From: Candidatus Altarchaeota archaeon
GTDB lineage: Archaea > Altiarchaeota > Altiarchaeia > IMC4 > DAOVSA01
Assembly: GCA_030633635.1 (NCBI GenBank)
Contig: DAOVSA010000006.1
Coordinates: 1-11,721, forward strand
Reading direction: 5' to 3'
DNA: 11,721 nt
In this document: positions 1-7,308 of the stretch, piece by piece
Numbering within the stretch: position 1 is the stretch's first letter
Layout of the letters: the number at the start of each line of letters is the position of its first letter
The notes under the pieces: generated by a model
What the model saw: only the letters and a program-made list of their open reading frames with translations
The model's database searches: none
Told to the model about the DNA's origin: nothing
Made by a program: the position numbers and the translations under genes

Positions 1-239
1 AATATTTTTTCTGCGTATTTTTTACCTGGAATGCCTTCTATTGAACCATCTACATCCTCTACTAAGTTTACTACCGCACCGTTCCCGTATGGAAGCCCGG
101 CCTGATAAAAAAAATCATAGAGAATTTTTGGCAATGTCCCTGACATTCCCTCCCCGATTTTCCCGTATTCCCTTAGTTTTATTGTTTTTTTATCTCCACA
201 TGGTTTGATTAATATCTCTGTTTCTATGTGTTTTGTCAT
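1..239 (-). CDS. Unrecognised protein, 5' part only (runs off the window)
   Basis: An open frame on the minus strand starts with ATG at 239-237 and stays open for 79 codons to the window edge. It begins MTKHIETEILIKPCGDKK and contains a Gly-rich stretch (EYGKIGEGMSGTLPKI) and later AGLPYGNGAVVNLVED. The coding call rests on the long open frame at the edge, a normal residue mix, and a G-rich AGGGG about 8 nt before the ATG that could act as a ribosome binding site. A TATA-like TATATGAT lies near 265-272 on the same strand, close enough that the transcript would have almost no leader. I do not recognise the family; no signal peptide or membrane segment is seen in this part. The gene points away from the rest of the window. 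Confidence 0.6.
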   Translation of the reverse strand, partial: MTKHIETEILIKPCGDKKTIKLREYGKIGEGMSGTLPKILYDFFYQAGLPYGNGAVVNLVEDVDGSIEGIPGKKYAEKI

Positions 240-377
240 CCCAATCCCCTATAATGCGACCGAATCATATACAGAAAGATCATTGCAACGCTAAGATTAT
301 CCATCCAGCATACACAATTGATTTTTACAGTATATGAAAATTATATAGAATATGAATTATTTATTATATTTTCAATT

Positions 378-409
378 TCAGGAGCATAAAATCTCAGGAG
401 CATAAAATC
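378..409. repeat. Perfect 16-bp tandem repeat, two copies
   Basis: TCAGGAGCATAAAATC occurs twice in a row at 378-393 and 394-409 without mismatch. It lies in noncoding DNA. A simple slippage duplication is the most economical explanation; a direct-repeat regulator site is possible but nothing else supports it. Confidence 0.85.
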
Positions 410-464
410 TTGGAGTCTTAACATAAGAAGGCCCATGTCTATAAACTGTGGGGTGTTCAAAAAG

Positions 465-545
465 TTACATCGTAGAATCATTCCAACCACCAAATCGGAA
501 CAACAATATGCCGACTATGAAACCGGGAAACGTTCCCAGTTCCTG
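465..545 (-). pseudogene. Remnant of the 3' end of a second MATE transporter gene
   Basis: Read on the minus strand, this stretch gives ELGTFPGFIVGILLFRFGGW, then NDSTM and a TAA stop at 465-467. The intact MATE protein at 1705-3033 ends with GTFLGFIISVLLFRFGGW, then ENSTAQ and a stop. At DNA level 472-536 matches 1715-1779 at 53 of 65 positions, with no gap. Several differences are silent or conservative, so the piece diverged as a coding gene before it was cut. Upstream on the minus strand the match ends abruptly and an in-frame TGA follows near 551, so about 95% of the gene is missing. It has the same orientation as the intact gene, and the two related ends flank the phosphoribosyltransferase and DUF2267 genes. 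Confidence 0.8.
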
Positions 546-585
546 GAATCATATTTTATTATTCTCTATTTTATATAGAATATTA

Positions 586-1232
586 ATGGATGAAAGAATT
601 TTTCGCGACAGAAAAGATGCCGGTAGAGAACTTGCTGAAATGCTGAGAGGATATAGAGGCAAGGATGTAATAATACTTGGGATTCCAAGAGGGGGAGTGG
701 TAGTAGCAAATGAGATCGCGAATGAGTTAAACGCACCACTGAGTATTATCGTACCCAAAAAATTCCCGCTCCCTGGAATTCGGAGCTTGCTATCGGTGCC
801 GTTACAGAGGATGGCTCTATGGTTCTGGATGAAGAAATGATTCAGCAATATAACATATCCAGTGAATATATAGAATCTACAAAGAAGATGCAGATAGAGG
901 AGATTAGAAGAAGAAAAGAGGAATATCCCCCTAAAGAAATTCCCCTGAAGGGTAAAATTGCAATTCTAATCGATGATGGTATTGCAACTGGAGCTACAAT
1001 GTTCGTTGCCATCAAGGCAGTTAAGAAGATGGATCCCAAAAAAATCATGGTTGCTATTCCCGTGGGTCCTCCAGATACCGTAGAGAAAATGAAGCAAGAG
1101 GTGGATAAAGTGATATGTATTTTAACCCCAATTTATTTTGGAGCAGTGGGCTCCTTTTATCAGATATTTGACCAGACCACGGATAGGGAAGTAATAGAAC
1201 TCTTGGAAAAAAAACCACGGATAGGGAAGTAA
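586..1232 (+). pseudogene. Predicted phosphoribosyltransferase (COG1926-like), disrupted
   Basis: Type I phosphoribosyltransferase fold; the substrate of the COG1926 group is unknown. The start ATG at 586 gives MDERIFRDRKDAGRELAEML, a typical N-terminus for this group, followed by IPRGGVVVANEIA. The PRPP-binding loop IDDGIATGAT is intact at 969-998. Two lesions are visible. First, the frame changes by one base near 776-780: the first half runs into nonsense and stops at 840, while the other frame continues with SELAIGAVTEDGSMVLDEE, so one base is missing. Second, a 38-bp tandem duplication at the 3' end moves the frame and forces a stop at 1230-1232. Without it the protein would end REVIEILGKNYKRR with TGA at 1265-1267, overlapping the ribosome binding site of the next gene. 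The restored length is about 214 residues, normal for the group. The one-base change could be a sequencing error; the duplication is less likely to be. Confidence 0.8.
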
Positions 1233-1237
1233 TAGAA
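1176..1237. repeat. 24-bp exact direct repeat (38-bp period) at the end of the phosphoribosyltransferase
   Basis: The 24 bases at 1176-1199 recur exactly at 1214-1237, and the bases after each copy are also similar (CTCTTGGAAAAAAA versus ATATTGGGAAAAAA). The period of 38 is not a multiple of three. The second copy is therefore read out of frame and terminates the protein, while the frame of the second copy preserves the apparent ancestral C-terminus and stop. Confidence 0.9.
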
Positions 1238-1258
1238 ATATTGGGAAAAAATTATAAA

Positions 1259-1268
1259 AGGAGGTGAT
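1259..1268 (+). promoter_or_regulatory. Strong Shine-Dalgarno site of the DUF2267 gene
   Basis: AGGAGGTGAT is complementary to the archaeal 16S rRNA 3' end over its full length and sits 3 nt before ATG 1272. It is the only strong site of this kind in the window and overlaps the ancestral stop codon of the upstream phosphoribosyltransferase, suggesting the two genes were translationally coupled. Confidence 0.85.
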
Positions 1269-1271
1269 AGT

Positions 1272-1661
1272 ATGTATAAAAAAACCTTTATAGAGAGGGT
1301 TAATGAATATGCTGAACTTAAGGATTTGAAGAAAGCCAAAGGAGGGATCAGTGCAGTTTTCTATGCCTTGAGTGCCAGACTTACCATAAAAGAGGGGGAA
1401 GATCTGAGAGCACAGCTTCCCGAGGACTTGAAGTGTATGTGGGATGAGGTGAAGGAAACCAAAGTTGATGTGATTAAATTTCACAAAGGGGAATTCTTGG
1501 AGAAGATCAGAGACGATGGGAAACTCAGAGACATTGAAGAGGCAGAAAAAGTCACTCTGGCGGTATTCAAAACCCTGAAGGAACAGATATCTGGGGGTGA
1601 AGCGAATCATATAAAGGCACAGTTGCCCAAGAGATTGAAGGATATGTGGACTGATGCCTGA
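1272..1661 (+). CDS. DUF2267 family protein
   Basis: A 129-residue soluble protein starting MYKKTFIERVNEYAELKDLK. It has two similar halves: one contains GGISAVFYALSARLTIKEGE, AQLPEDLKCMW, the other VTLAVFKTLKEQISGGEA, AQLPKRLKDMW. This pair of A-QLP-x-L-K-x-MW motifs with a preceding helix is the hallmark of DUF2267, whose biochemical role is unknown. No signal peptide or membrane segment is visible. Length is normal for the family. The start is fixed by the perfect Shine-Dalgarno site 3 nt upstream. It probably formed a two-gene unit with the now broken phosphoribosyltransferase, whose original stop overlaps this ribosome binding site. It runs convergently to the MATE gene 43 bp away; I see no convincing hairpin terminator between them. 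Confidence 0.85.
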   Translation: MYKKTFIERVNEYAELKDLKKAKGGISAVFYALSARLTIKEGEDLRAQLPEDLKCMWDEVKETKVDVIKFHKGEFLEKIRDDGKLRDIEEAEKVTLAVFKTLKEQISGGEANHIKAQLPKRLKDMWTDA

Positions 1662-1704
1662 AAACTCTTCATGATTTTTGGACCGAATCAAAAGAAGAAA
1701 TGGT

Positions 1705-3033
1705 TTATTGAGCTGTAGAATTCTCCCAGCCACCAAATCGAAACAGCAATACACTGATTATGAAACCAAGAAACGTTCCTAAAACCATACCCCACCAGAT
1801 ACCGGGAACACCATACGTCTGGGATAAAAGATATGCCGCGGGCACGGAAAATATAATAACTCTTGATATTGATACTATCAGGGCCAACATTGCCTTTCCT
1901 GACCCCAAAAATGCACCTGAAAAACACATCGCAGTCCCTGCTACCAGATAACTTAGGGGTATGATGCGAAGGAAGGAAATCCCGTGCTTAAGAACCTCAG
2001 GGTCGGAGTTGAAAACCGAGATAATCTGCGGTGCAAAAACATAAAATAATAAACCAATAGCCGTCATGGCAGCAGATACCATCATACCAGCCTTCAACGT
2101 GATCTCCCTTGCCCGCTCAACCTTTCCTGCCCCGATATTTTGTCCAACAATACTTATGAGTGCAACAGAAACACCCATACCTGGGAGTATCGCCAGACTA
2201 TCTAACCTGAATCCTATACCAAAAGCGGCCAGTGCATTTGTTCCAAATAGACCCGCTATAATTGTGAGTAAAAACATCCCTACACTCATGATTATATTTG
2301 AAAGAGAAGATGGCATTCCAACAGAAAAAATTCTTTTTATATAATCAGACCTATACTTGAAATCCCTTAAATTCAGCCGAATCCGGGATCTTCCTGAGAA
2401 TATGTGGTATGTAAGGTAAAGCATACTGGCTCCTCTTGATAAAACCGTTGCTATCGCAGCACCTTTCACACCCATACCCAAGGTAAAGATAAATATGGGA
2501 TCTAATATTATATTCAGAATAGCAGAGCCACCCATAACCTTCAGGGGTGTCTTCATGTCACCCTCGGCACGAAGTATGCTGTTGCCAACTATAGTATACA
2601 ACACAAACACAGCAAAAAATAACAGTATATTCAGATAATCCAGCGCAAGAACCTTTAGGCTGCCTTTGGCACCGATCCAGTCAAATAATGTCGGCGCTGC
2701 AAGAAAACCCCCGATACTTACTAATATTCCCAGAAACCCGGCGATCAACAGTGCATGCTCGGCAGCATTATCTGCCCGTTTATATTCTTTTGCTCCTATG
2801 AACCTGGCGACAACTGAGGTGGCACCAACACCTATGCCTGTTCCAATGGAAATGATCAAAAAAACAATGGGAAAACTGATACTAACAGCGGCCAGAGCCT
2901 CGGGACCAATTCTTCCCACGAAAAAGGTATCAACTATATTGAACGCACTCTGGAGAAGGAAGGCAAGAGCCGTGGGTAGAGAAGTCTTTAAAATTGTCCT
3001 CACAATGCCGCCTTCAGTCAGATCCATGCCCAT
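1705..3033 (-). CDS. MATE family multidrug/Na+ (or H+) antiporter
   Basis: Membrane exporter of the MATE family, which uses Na+ or H+ gradients to expel organic cations and drugs; the substrate here cannot be told. The chosen start gives MGMDLTEGGIVRTILKTSLP followed by the family signature AFLLQSAFNIVDTFFVGRIG. Glycine- and alanine-rich hydrophobic segments follow throughout, consistent with the usual 12 helices in two halves, and the protein ends FRFGGWENSTAQ. The frame is open further upstream to an ATG at 3153, but that extension is charged, unlike the family, and overlaps a TATA box (TTTATATA at 3102-3109, minus strand). Starting at 3033 (442 residues) or 3027 (440) gives the normal length and a leader of roughly 45 nt. 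A fragment of a paralogue's 3' end lies at 465-545. Confidence 0.9.
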   Translation of the reverse strand: MGMDLTEGGIVRTILKTSLPTALAFLLQSAFNIVDTFFVGRIGPEALAAVSISFPIVFLIISIGTGIGVGATSVVARFIGAKEYKRADNAAEHALLIAGFLGILVSIGGFLAAPTLFDWIGAKGSLKVLALDYLNILLFFAVFVLYTIVGNSILRAEGDMKTPLKVMGGSAILNIILDPIFIFTLGMGVKGAAIATVLSRGASMLYLTYHIFSGRSRIRLNLRDFKYRSDYIKRIFSVGMPSSLSNIIMSVGMFLLTIIAGLFGTNALAAFGIGFRLDSLAILPGMGVSVALISIVGQNIGAGKVERAREITLKAGMMVSAAMTAIGLLFYVFAPQIISVFNSDPEVLKHGISFLRIIPLSYLVAGTAMCFSGAFLGSGKAMLALIVSISRVIIFSVPAAYLLSQTYGVPGIWWGMVLGTFLGFIISVLLFRFGGWENSTAQ

Positions 3034-3101
3034 ACTAAACGATAGTGAACTGGCAAATAAAACCCACTTTTTGACCTTTTTACCCACTATCAAGGGAAAT
3101 C

Positions 3102-3109
3102 TATATAAA
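3102..3109 (-). promoter_or_regulatory. Probable TATA box of the MATE gene
   Basis: TTTATATA on the minus strand. Transcription would start about 25 nt downstream, near 3080, which leaves a short leader before ATG 3033 and rules out the longer ATG at 3153 as the usual start. This is motif recognition only. Confidence 0.5.
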
Positions 3110-3200
3110 TCTACATGATTAGGAATTTTAAATAACCAATTCAAAAATATCAAAGGGTTATGATTGTCTTTTCTCTTTCTATTCTCATCTATTATTAACT

Positions 3201-4325
3201 ATGGCAAATTTTAACTCACTCAATATTCGACCTGATATTCTGCAGAATATAGACTTACTCGGTTTTGAGGAAATGACGCCTATCCAGGAGATGGCACTTC
3301 CACCAGCACTCATGGGAAAAGATATAATCGGGCAGGCCAAGACAGGCACTGGTAAGACCTTTACCTTTGCCATACCTATTATAGAAAAAATACGGGTAAA
3401 TGAGAAATTCGTTCATGCACTCGTCCTGACACCGACTCGGGAGCTCGCCTTTCAGGTTGGTCTGGAGTTTGAGAAACTGGCAGGTTCGGGCATTCACGTG
3501 GCCTTGACGTACGGTGGTGCATCTATTAACCCACAGATAGACCGACTTCGAAGAGGCGTTCATATAGTAGTAGGCACCCCTGGCCGCGTAATCGACCATA
3601 TAAGGAGAAAAACACTCAAACTCAACAAAGTGGAAACTCTCGTCCTGGATGAAGCAGACCGCATGCTTGACATGGGTTTCATAAAAGACGTGGAGTGGAT
3701 CACCAAAAATACGCCAAGAACGCGGCAGACCATGTTGTTTTCGGCGACCGTACCTATGCCGGATGAGATTCGAAGGTTAGGTGATACGTATATGCGTAAT
3801 CCAGAATTCATTTCCGCCAACGTCGATGAAGACGAGTTAACAGTCAGTAACGTTCAACAGTTCTATGTCGAAGTTGACCAGAGAAAAAAGATGGATGCTT
3901 TCTTCAGGATCGTTGAAGAGGAACGCCCAACAAAGGCTCTTATCTTCTGTAAAACAAAGAAATGGGTTGAAAAATTCCAGGGGATACTCAGGAGACGAAG
4001 ATTTTCAGTCGATCGGATTCATGGTGATCTCACCCAGGCTGCCAGGGAAAGGGCAATTGAAAAGCTTCGCCGGGGCAAAATAGAGTATCTTGTCTGTACT
4101 GACGTTGTAGCCCGCGGCATTGACATATCAGATATCAGCCACGTCTTCAACTATGATGTCCCACAGGAGCCGCTGACTTATGTACATAGGGTTGGCAGAA
4201 CCGCCCGCGTAGGAAAACAAGGAACAGCAATCACCTTCATTACCCCTGACCAAATCCGTGATCTCTGGTTAATAGAGCACAAGGCCCGCACAAGAATCCC
4301 GGAACGAAAAGTGTCTTTTGATTGA
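3201..4325 (+). CDS. DEAD-box ATP-dependent RNA helicase
   Basis: Cytoplasmic RNA helicase of superfamily 2 that unwinds short RNA duplexes using ATP. All core motifs are intact: Q motif around residues 4-29 (F4, TPIQ 26-29), motif I AKTGTGKT 46-53, Ia PTRELA 78-83, GG 105-106, TPGR 126-129, II DEAD 150-153, III SAT 181-183, IV region LIFCKTK 247-253, V TDVVARGID 300-308, and VI HRVGRTAR 329-336. At 374 residues it is a minimal two-RecA-domain helicase with almost no C-terminal tail, so it has no extra RNA-binding domain and may act with partners. In cells such enzymes support ribosome assembly or RNA decay, often at low temperature; the role here is inferred. It is divergent from the MATE gene. 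A weak TATA-like TTTTAAATAA at 3126-3135 would suit its promoter; no ribosome binding site is obvious. Confidence 0.95.
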   Translation: MANFNSLNIRPDILQNIDLLGFEEMTPIQEMALPPALMGKDIIGQAKTGTGKTFTFAIPIIEKIRVNEKFVHALVLTPTRELAFQVGLEFEKLAGSGIHVALTYGGASINPQIDRLRRGVHIVVGTPGRVIDHIRRKTLKLNKVETLVLDEADRMLDMGFIKDVEWITKNTPRTRQTMLFSATVPMPDEIRRLGDTYMRNPEFISANVDEDELTVSNVQQFYVEVDQRKKMDAFFRIVEEERPTKALIFCKTKKWVEKFQGILRRRRFSVDRIHGDLTQAARERAIEKLRRGKIEYLVCTDVVARGIDISDISHVFNYDVPQEPLTYVHRVGRTARVGKQGTAITFITPDQIRDLWLIEHKARTRIPERKVSFD

Positions 4326-4428
4326 AAATGGATCTCTATTTCGGTTCAGTGTTATTATCTCTTATGATTAGTTATTTCTTATGATTAATTTTTTGTTTTA
4401 ACTCTATTTTTTGTATACCTCTCAACCA
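4326..4428 (+). terminator. Probable U-tract termination region after the helicase gene
   Basis: The stretch after the helicase stop contains repeated T-runs (4389-4394 and 4407-4412) of the kind at which archaeal RNA polymerase ends without needing a hairpin. It also has an 11-bp direct repeat TCTTATGATTA at 4360-4370 and 4377-4387. The exact stop site cannot be read from sequence. Confidence 0.4.
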
Positions 4429-4436
4429 TATATTTA
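4429..4436 (+). promoter_or_regulatory. Probable TATA box of the HPS-RraA/sepS operon
   Basis: TATATTTA lies about 63-70 nt before ATG 4499, so transcription would start near 4455-4460 and leave a leader of about 40 nt carrying the palindrome at 4485-4498. Motif recognition only. Confidence 0.5.
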
Positions 4437-4484
4437 AGATATAGTTTAATTTTAATAATGGGTGCGGAGTTTTTAGCCTTCTAA

Positions 4485-4498
4485 CTTAGACGTCTAAG
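4485..4498. promoter_or_regulatory. Perfect 14-bp palindrome abutting a start codon
   Basis: CTTAGACGTCTAAG is identical on both strands and ends at the base before ATG 4499. It may be an operator for a dimeric regulator located downstream of the TATA box, where binding would block initiation or elongation. As RNA it has no room for a normal loop, so a DNA-binding role is more plausible than a hairpin. The TTAGA half-site also occurs in the inverted repeat at 7299-7318. Confidence 0.5.
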
Positions 4499-5815
4499 AT
4501 GCAGAAAAGCACAATAACTGAAATGGATCCAGTATTGCAGGTTGCTCTCGATTTCATGAATCTGGACAGGGCAATTAATCTGGCAGATGAAGCGGTTAAA
4601 GGAGGGGTAGATTGGATAGAAGTGGGAACGCCGCTAATAAAATCCGAGGGGTTGGATGCTGTACGGGAGATCAAAAAGAAGTTTCCAGATCATACAATCC
4701 TCGCTGACATGAAGACAATAGATATCGGAAGAATTGAGGTTGAAATGGCTGCAAAATCCGGAGCAGACATTGTTATCGTCCTGGGAATTTCTGATGATAC
4801 AACCATGAAGGAATGTGTGGATGCATCTCGGAACTATGGCTGTAAACTGATGGCAGATCTAATCAATGTGAGTGATCCTCTCAAAAGATCCAAGGAGCTC
4901 GAAGGAATGGGTGTCGATTACATCTGTATTCATGTCGGCATAGACCAGCAAATGCAGGGAATAAACCCTATAAAAGAATTAGAACGAGTCTCTTCCATTA
5001 TACGGACACCATTGGGTATTGCTGGCGGCATAAATTCCGAAACGGCAGCAGAAGCGATTAAAGCTGGTGCAAGTATCGTCGTGGTTGGTGGTGCAATAAC
5101 AAAGGCAAAAAACGCAGTTAATGCTACCAGAAAAATTAAGAGGGCAATATTGACCCAAACGCCCGTTAAAACCCATGAGTTTAAAAAATACACAGAGATT
5201 ACGGAGATTAAAGAGGTACTGGAAAAAGTTTCAACAGCAAACATCAGTGATGCACTCCATAGAACAGGGCACATGACCAAAATAATGTCGGTGGTGGGGG
5301 GATTAACAATAGTTGGACAGGCAGTTACGGTAAGAACTTATCCCGGTGACTGGGCCAAGACAGTTGAAGCAATAGATAAGGCAAAGAGTGGAGAGGTTAT
5401 AGTTATCGATGCCGGGGGTGTTGGACCTGCTGTCTGGGGTGAACTCGCCTCATGGAGCTGCATGAAGAAGGGAATTTCAGGTGTAGTTATCGATGGTGCG
5501 ATTAGAGATATTCCGGAGATAAAAAAATTAAAATTTCCAGCATTCTCAAAGATTGTAATGCCAACTGCGGGCGAACCAAAGGGTTTTGGTGAGATAAATA
5601 TACCAATTAAATGCGGTGGTGTTGTGGTTCGTCCCGGGGACTGGGTGGTTGGAGATGATGATGGTGTTGTTATCATTCCCCATGAAAAAGCGATCGAGAT
5701 CACAAATAGGGCATTAGATGTTCTTGAGAAGGAGGATAGGATAAGAAAGGAGATTCAGAGGGGAAGTACCCTCTCAAAGATACTAAAACTTAAAAAATGG
5801 GAACGAGTAACGTGA
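4499..5815 (+). CDS. Hexulose-6-phosphate synthase fused to an RraA-like domain
   Basis: Residues about 10-218 form an orotidine-decarboxylase-like TIM barrel of the 3-hexulose-6-phosphate synthase type: LQVALDFMNLDRA near the N-terminus, IEVGTPLIK, the metal/catalytic motif DMKTID (D70, K72, D75), and GIAGGIN with VVVGGAI at the phosphate site. In archaea lacking the oxidative pentose phosphate pathway this enzyme works in reverse with hexulose-phosphate isomerase to give ribulose 5-phosphate and formaldehyde. Residues about 233-432 form an RraA/aldolase-like domain: ANISDALHRTG, GGVGPAVWGELA, IDGAIRD (R336, D337) and GDDDGVVIIP. This second domain may be an aldolase rather than an RNase regulator. 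The same fusion is known from other archaea and often annotated as bifunctional HPS/ribonuclease regulator. M9 at 4523 is an alternative start. The 3' end overlaps sepS by 19 nt. Confidence 0.9.
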   Translation: MQKSTITEMDPVLQVALDFMNLDRAINLADEAVKGGVDWIEVGTPLIKSEGLDAVREIKKKFPDHTILADMKTIDIGRIEVEMAAKSGADIVIVLGISDDTTMKECVDASRNYGCKLMADLINVSDPLKRSKELEGMGVDYICIHVGIDQQMQGINPIKELERVSSIIRTPLGIAGGINSETAAEAIKAGASIVVVGGAITKAKNAVNATRKIKRAILTQTPVKTHEFKKYTEITEIKEVLEKVSTANISDALHRTGHMTKIMSVVGGLTIVGQAVTVRTYPGDWAKTVEAIDKAKSGEVIVIDAGGVGPAVWGELASWSCMKKGISGVVIDGAIRDIPEIKKLKFPAFSKIVMPTAGEPKGFGEINIPIKCGGVVVRPGDWVVGDDDGVVIIPHEKAIEITNRALDVLEKEDRIRKEIQRGSTLSKILKLKKWERVT

Positions 5816-7308
5816 ATCACACGAATCATTCGATTGGAAAGCCTCATCCGGTCCAGGAACTGATACAGGAAATGAGAAAAATCTTTCTGGATATGAAATT
5901 CGATGAGATAGAGAACAAGGTATTTGTGCCAGAGGAGGATGTTTATAAACAATACGGATCGGAAGCGCCGGTGATACTCGACCGGTGTTATTATCTGGCT
6001 GGCCTTCCGCGACCAGATATTGGCTTGGGTAAAACAGAGGTCAAAACGATAAGGGAGTTTATAAAATCCGATATCGATCTGGACGAGTTCAAACGAATCC
6101 TAAGAGAATATCGCGCGGGATCAATCGAAGGGGATGATTTATCCGAACAGATGGTTAATAGATTGAACATCTCCACTGCCAATGCCATTGGAATTATGGA
6201 TGTGATCGCAGATTTCCAATCAGTCACACCGCAGCTCACTAAAAATAAAATAACGCTACGTTCTCACATGACTGCTGCATGGTTTCCGACACTTCAGGCG
6301 ATGCAACACACACATGAACTACCATTAAGATTGTTCTCCATAGGATTAAGATTCAGACGGGAACAAAAACTAAGCCCAACACATCTCAAAGCACATTACG
6401 GTGCCTCCTGTGTCATTATGGATGAAAAATTTAATCTAAGTGATGGAAAAAAAATATCTAAAGAACTATTAAAGAGATTGGGCTTTGAAGATATAACATT
6501 TGAAAAAAAGAAGGCAACTTCAAACTATTATCGCATAGGTTCGGAGTATGAGATATTTTCAAGGGGCGTGGAGATAGCGGATTGCGGTATGTATTCCTCA
6601 ATTGCCCTTTCAAAGTATGGTATCCTGCATGATGTTTTTAATCTGGGTATTGGTATTGAAAGGGTCTTAATGGTTCGGCACGGATATAAAGACGTGCGTG
6701 AGTTAATGTACCCCCAGTTTTATGGAACTGTAAAATTGAGTGATGAAGAGATATCGAGGCAAATAAAGATAGATAAAACTCCAGGTAGCAGTGAAGGACT
6801 TCAATTGGCGCAAAACATTAAAAAAATCGCAAATAGTTATGCTGATAAACCCTCACCGTGTAAATTCATGGTTTATGAGGGTAAATTGGGTGGAAAAGAT
6901 ATCGAGGTTTATGTTTTAGAGGAAGAAGAAAATAAGAAATTGCTTGGTCCGGCAGCTTTAAACGAGATTTATGTTTGGGGTGGAAGTATCTATGGAATCC
7001 CACCTTCCCCCGGGAGATTAAATGCTGAATTAATTAATATCAAGAATAATGGTACAAAGGTTAAATTTTCCTATCTGGATGCGATTTCAAACTACTTTGC
7101 ATATGAGATTGAAAATAGAGTTAACGAGTTCGGCGAATCTGATTATCCCAAAAAATCTTCGATAGACTGGCAGGTTAAAATCGCAAGAAATCCCAGCGAT
7201 ATAAACATAAAAATAGGGGATATAGCAAGACGTTATATAACCTCAAGGAACAGGATGATTAGTATTCGCGGACCCATATTTATGAGTGTAGAGCTATTAT
7301 TTAGATAA
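5797..7308 (+). CDS. sepS: O-phosphoserine--tRNA(Cys) ligase (SepRS)
   Basis: Class II aminoacyl-tRNA synthetase that charges tRNA(Cys) with O-phosphoserine, later converted to Cys by SepCysS. Visible family marks are GKPHPVQELIQEMRKIF 14-30, YGSEAPVILDRCYYLAGLPR 53-72, LRSHMTAAWF 154-163, motif 2 with FRREQ 186-190, GASCVIMDE 202-210, motif 3 NLGIGIER 282-289, CKLLGPAALNE-like LLGPAALNE 382-390, and the C-terminal anticodon-binding part with NIKIGDIARRYIT 470-482 and RGPIFMSV 491-498. At 503 residues it is shorter than the usual roughly 535-540, because it begins at GKPHPV and lacks the normal N-terminal extension; an in-frame TAA at 5791-5793 excludes an upstream start. It overlaps the HPS-RraA gene by 19 nt and is probably translated from the same message. 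Some pocket residues differ from canonical SepRS (see findings), so substrate specificity is less certain than family membership. Confidence 0.88.
   Translation: MGTSNVNHTNHSIGKPHPVQELIQEMRKIFLDMKFDEIENKVFVPEEDVYKQYGSEAPVILDRCYYLAGLPRPDIGLGKTEVKTIREFIKSDIDLDEFKRILREYRAGSIEGDDLSEQMVNRLNISTANAIGIMDVIADFQSVTPQLTKNKITLRSHMTAAWFPTLQAMQHTHELPLRLFSIGLRFRREQKLSPTHLKAHYGASCVIMDEKFNLSDGKKISKELLKRLGFEDITFEKKKATSNYYRIGSEYEIFSRGVEIADCGMYSSIALSKYGILHDVFNLGIGIERVLMVRHGYKDVRELMYPQFYGTVKLSDEEISRQIKIDKTPGSSEGLQLAQNIKKIANSYADKPSPCKFMVYEGKLGGKDIEVYVLEEEENKKLLGPAALNEIYVWGGSIYGIPPSPGRLNAELINIKNNGTKVKFSYLDAISNYFAYEIENRVNEFGESDYPKKSSIDWQVKIARNPSDINIKIGDIARRYITSRNRMISIRGPIFMSVELLFR

Larger units (their letters stand above)
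240..585. other. AT-rich intergenic region between divergent genes
   Basis: No gene is seen on either strand. The region holds a probable promoter for the minus-strand gene (TATA-like near 265-272), a TATA-like TTATATAG at 341-348, a 16-bp tandem repeat at 378-409, a MATE gene remnant at 465-545, and a second TTATATAG at 571-578 just before the phosphoribosyltransferase start. The two TATA-like stretches belong to identical 13-mers (TTATATAGAATAT at 341-353 and 571-583). The frame open through 448-585 in front of the phosphoribosyltransferase is the antisense of the MATE remnant and is not coding. Confidence 0.6.

Noticed and set aside
448..585. N-terminal extension of the phosphoribosyltransferase from ATG 448
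   Set aside because: These 46 codons are the antisense of the MATE remnant and look unlike any phosphoribosyltransferase N-terminus; ATG 586 gives the expected start.
1122..1754. Minus-strand open frame opposite the DUF2267 gene
   Set aside because: The plus strand has a perfect Shine-Dalgarno site and recognisable DUF2267 motifs; the antisense product matches no family and is Phe/Leu-rich as expected of a shadow.
3034..3153. Longer MATE start at 3153
   Set aside because: The 40 extra residues are charged and non-family-like, and a TATA box lies inside that stretch at 3102-3109.
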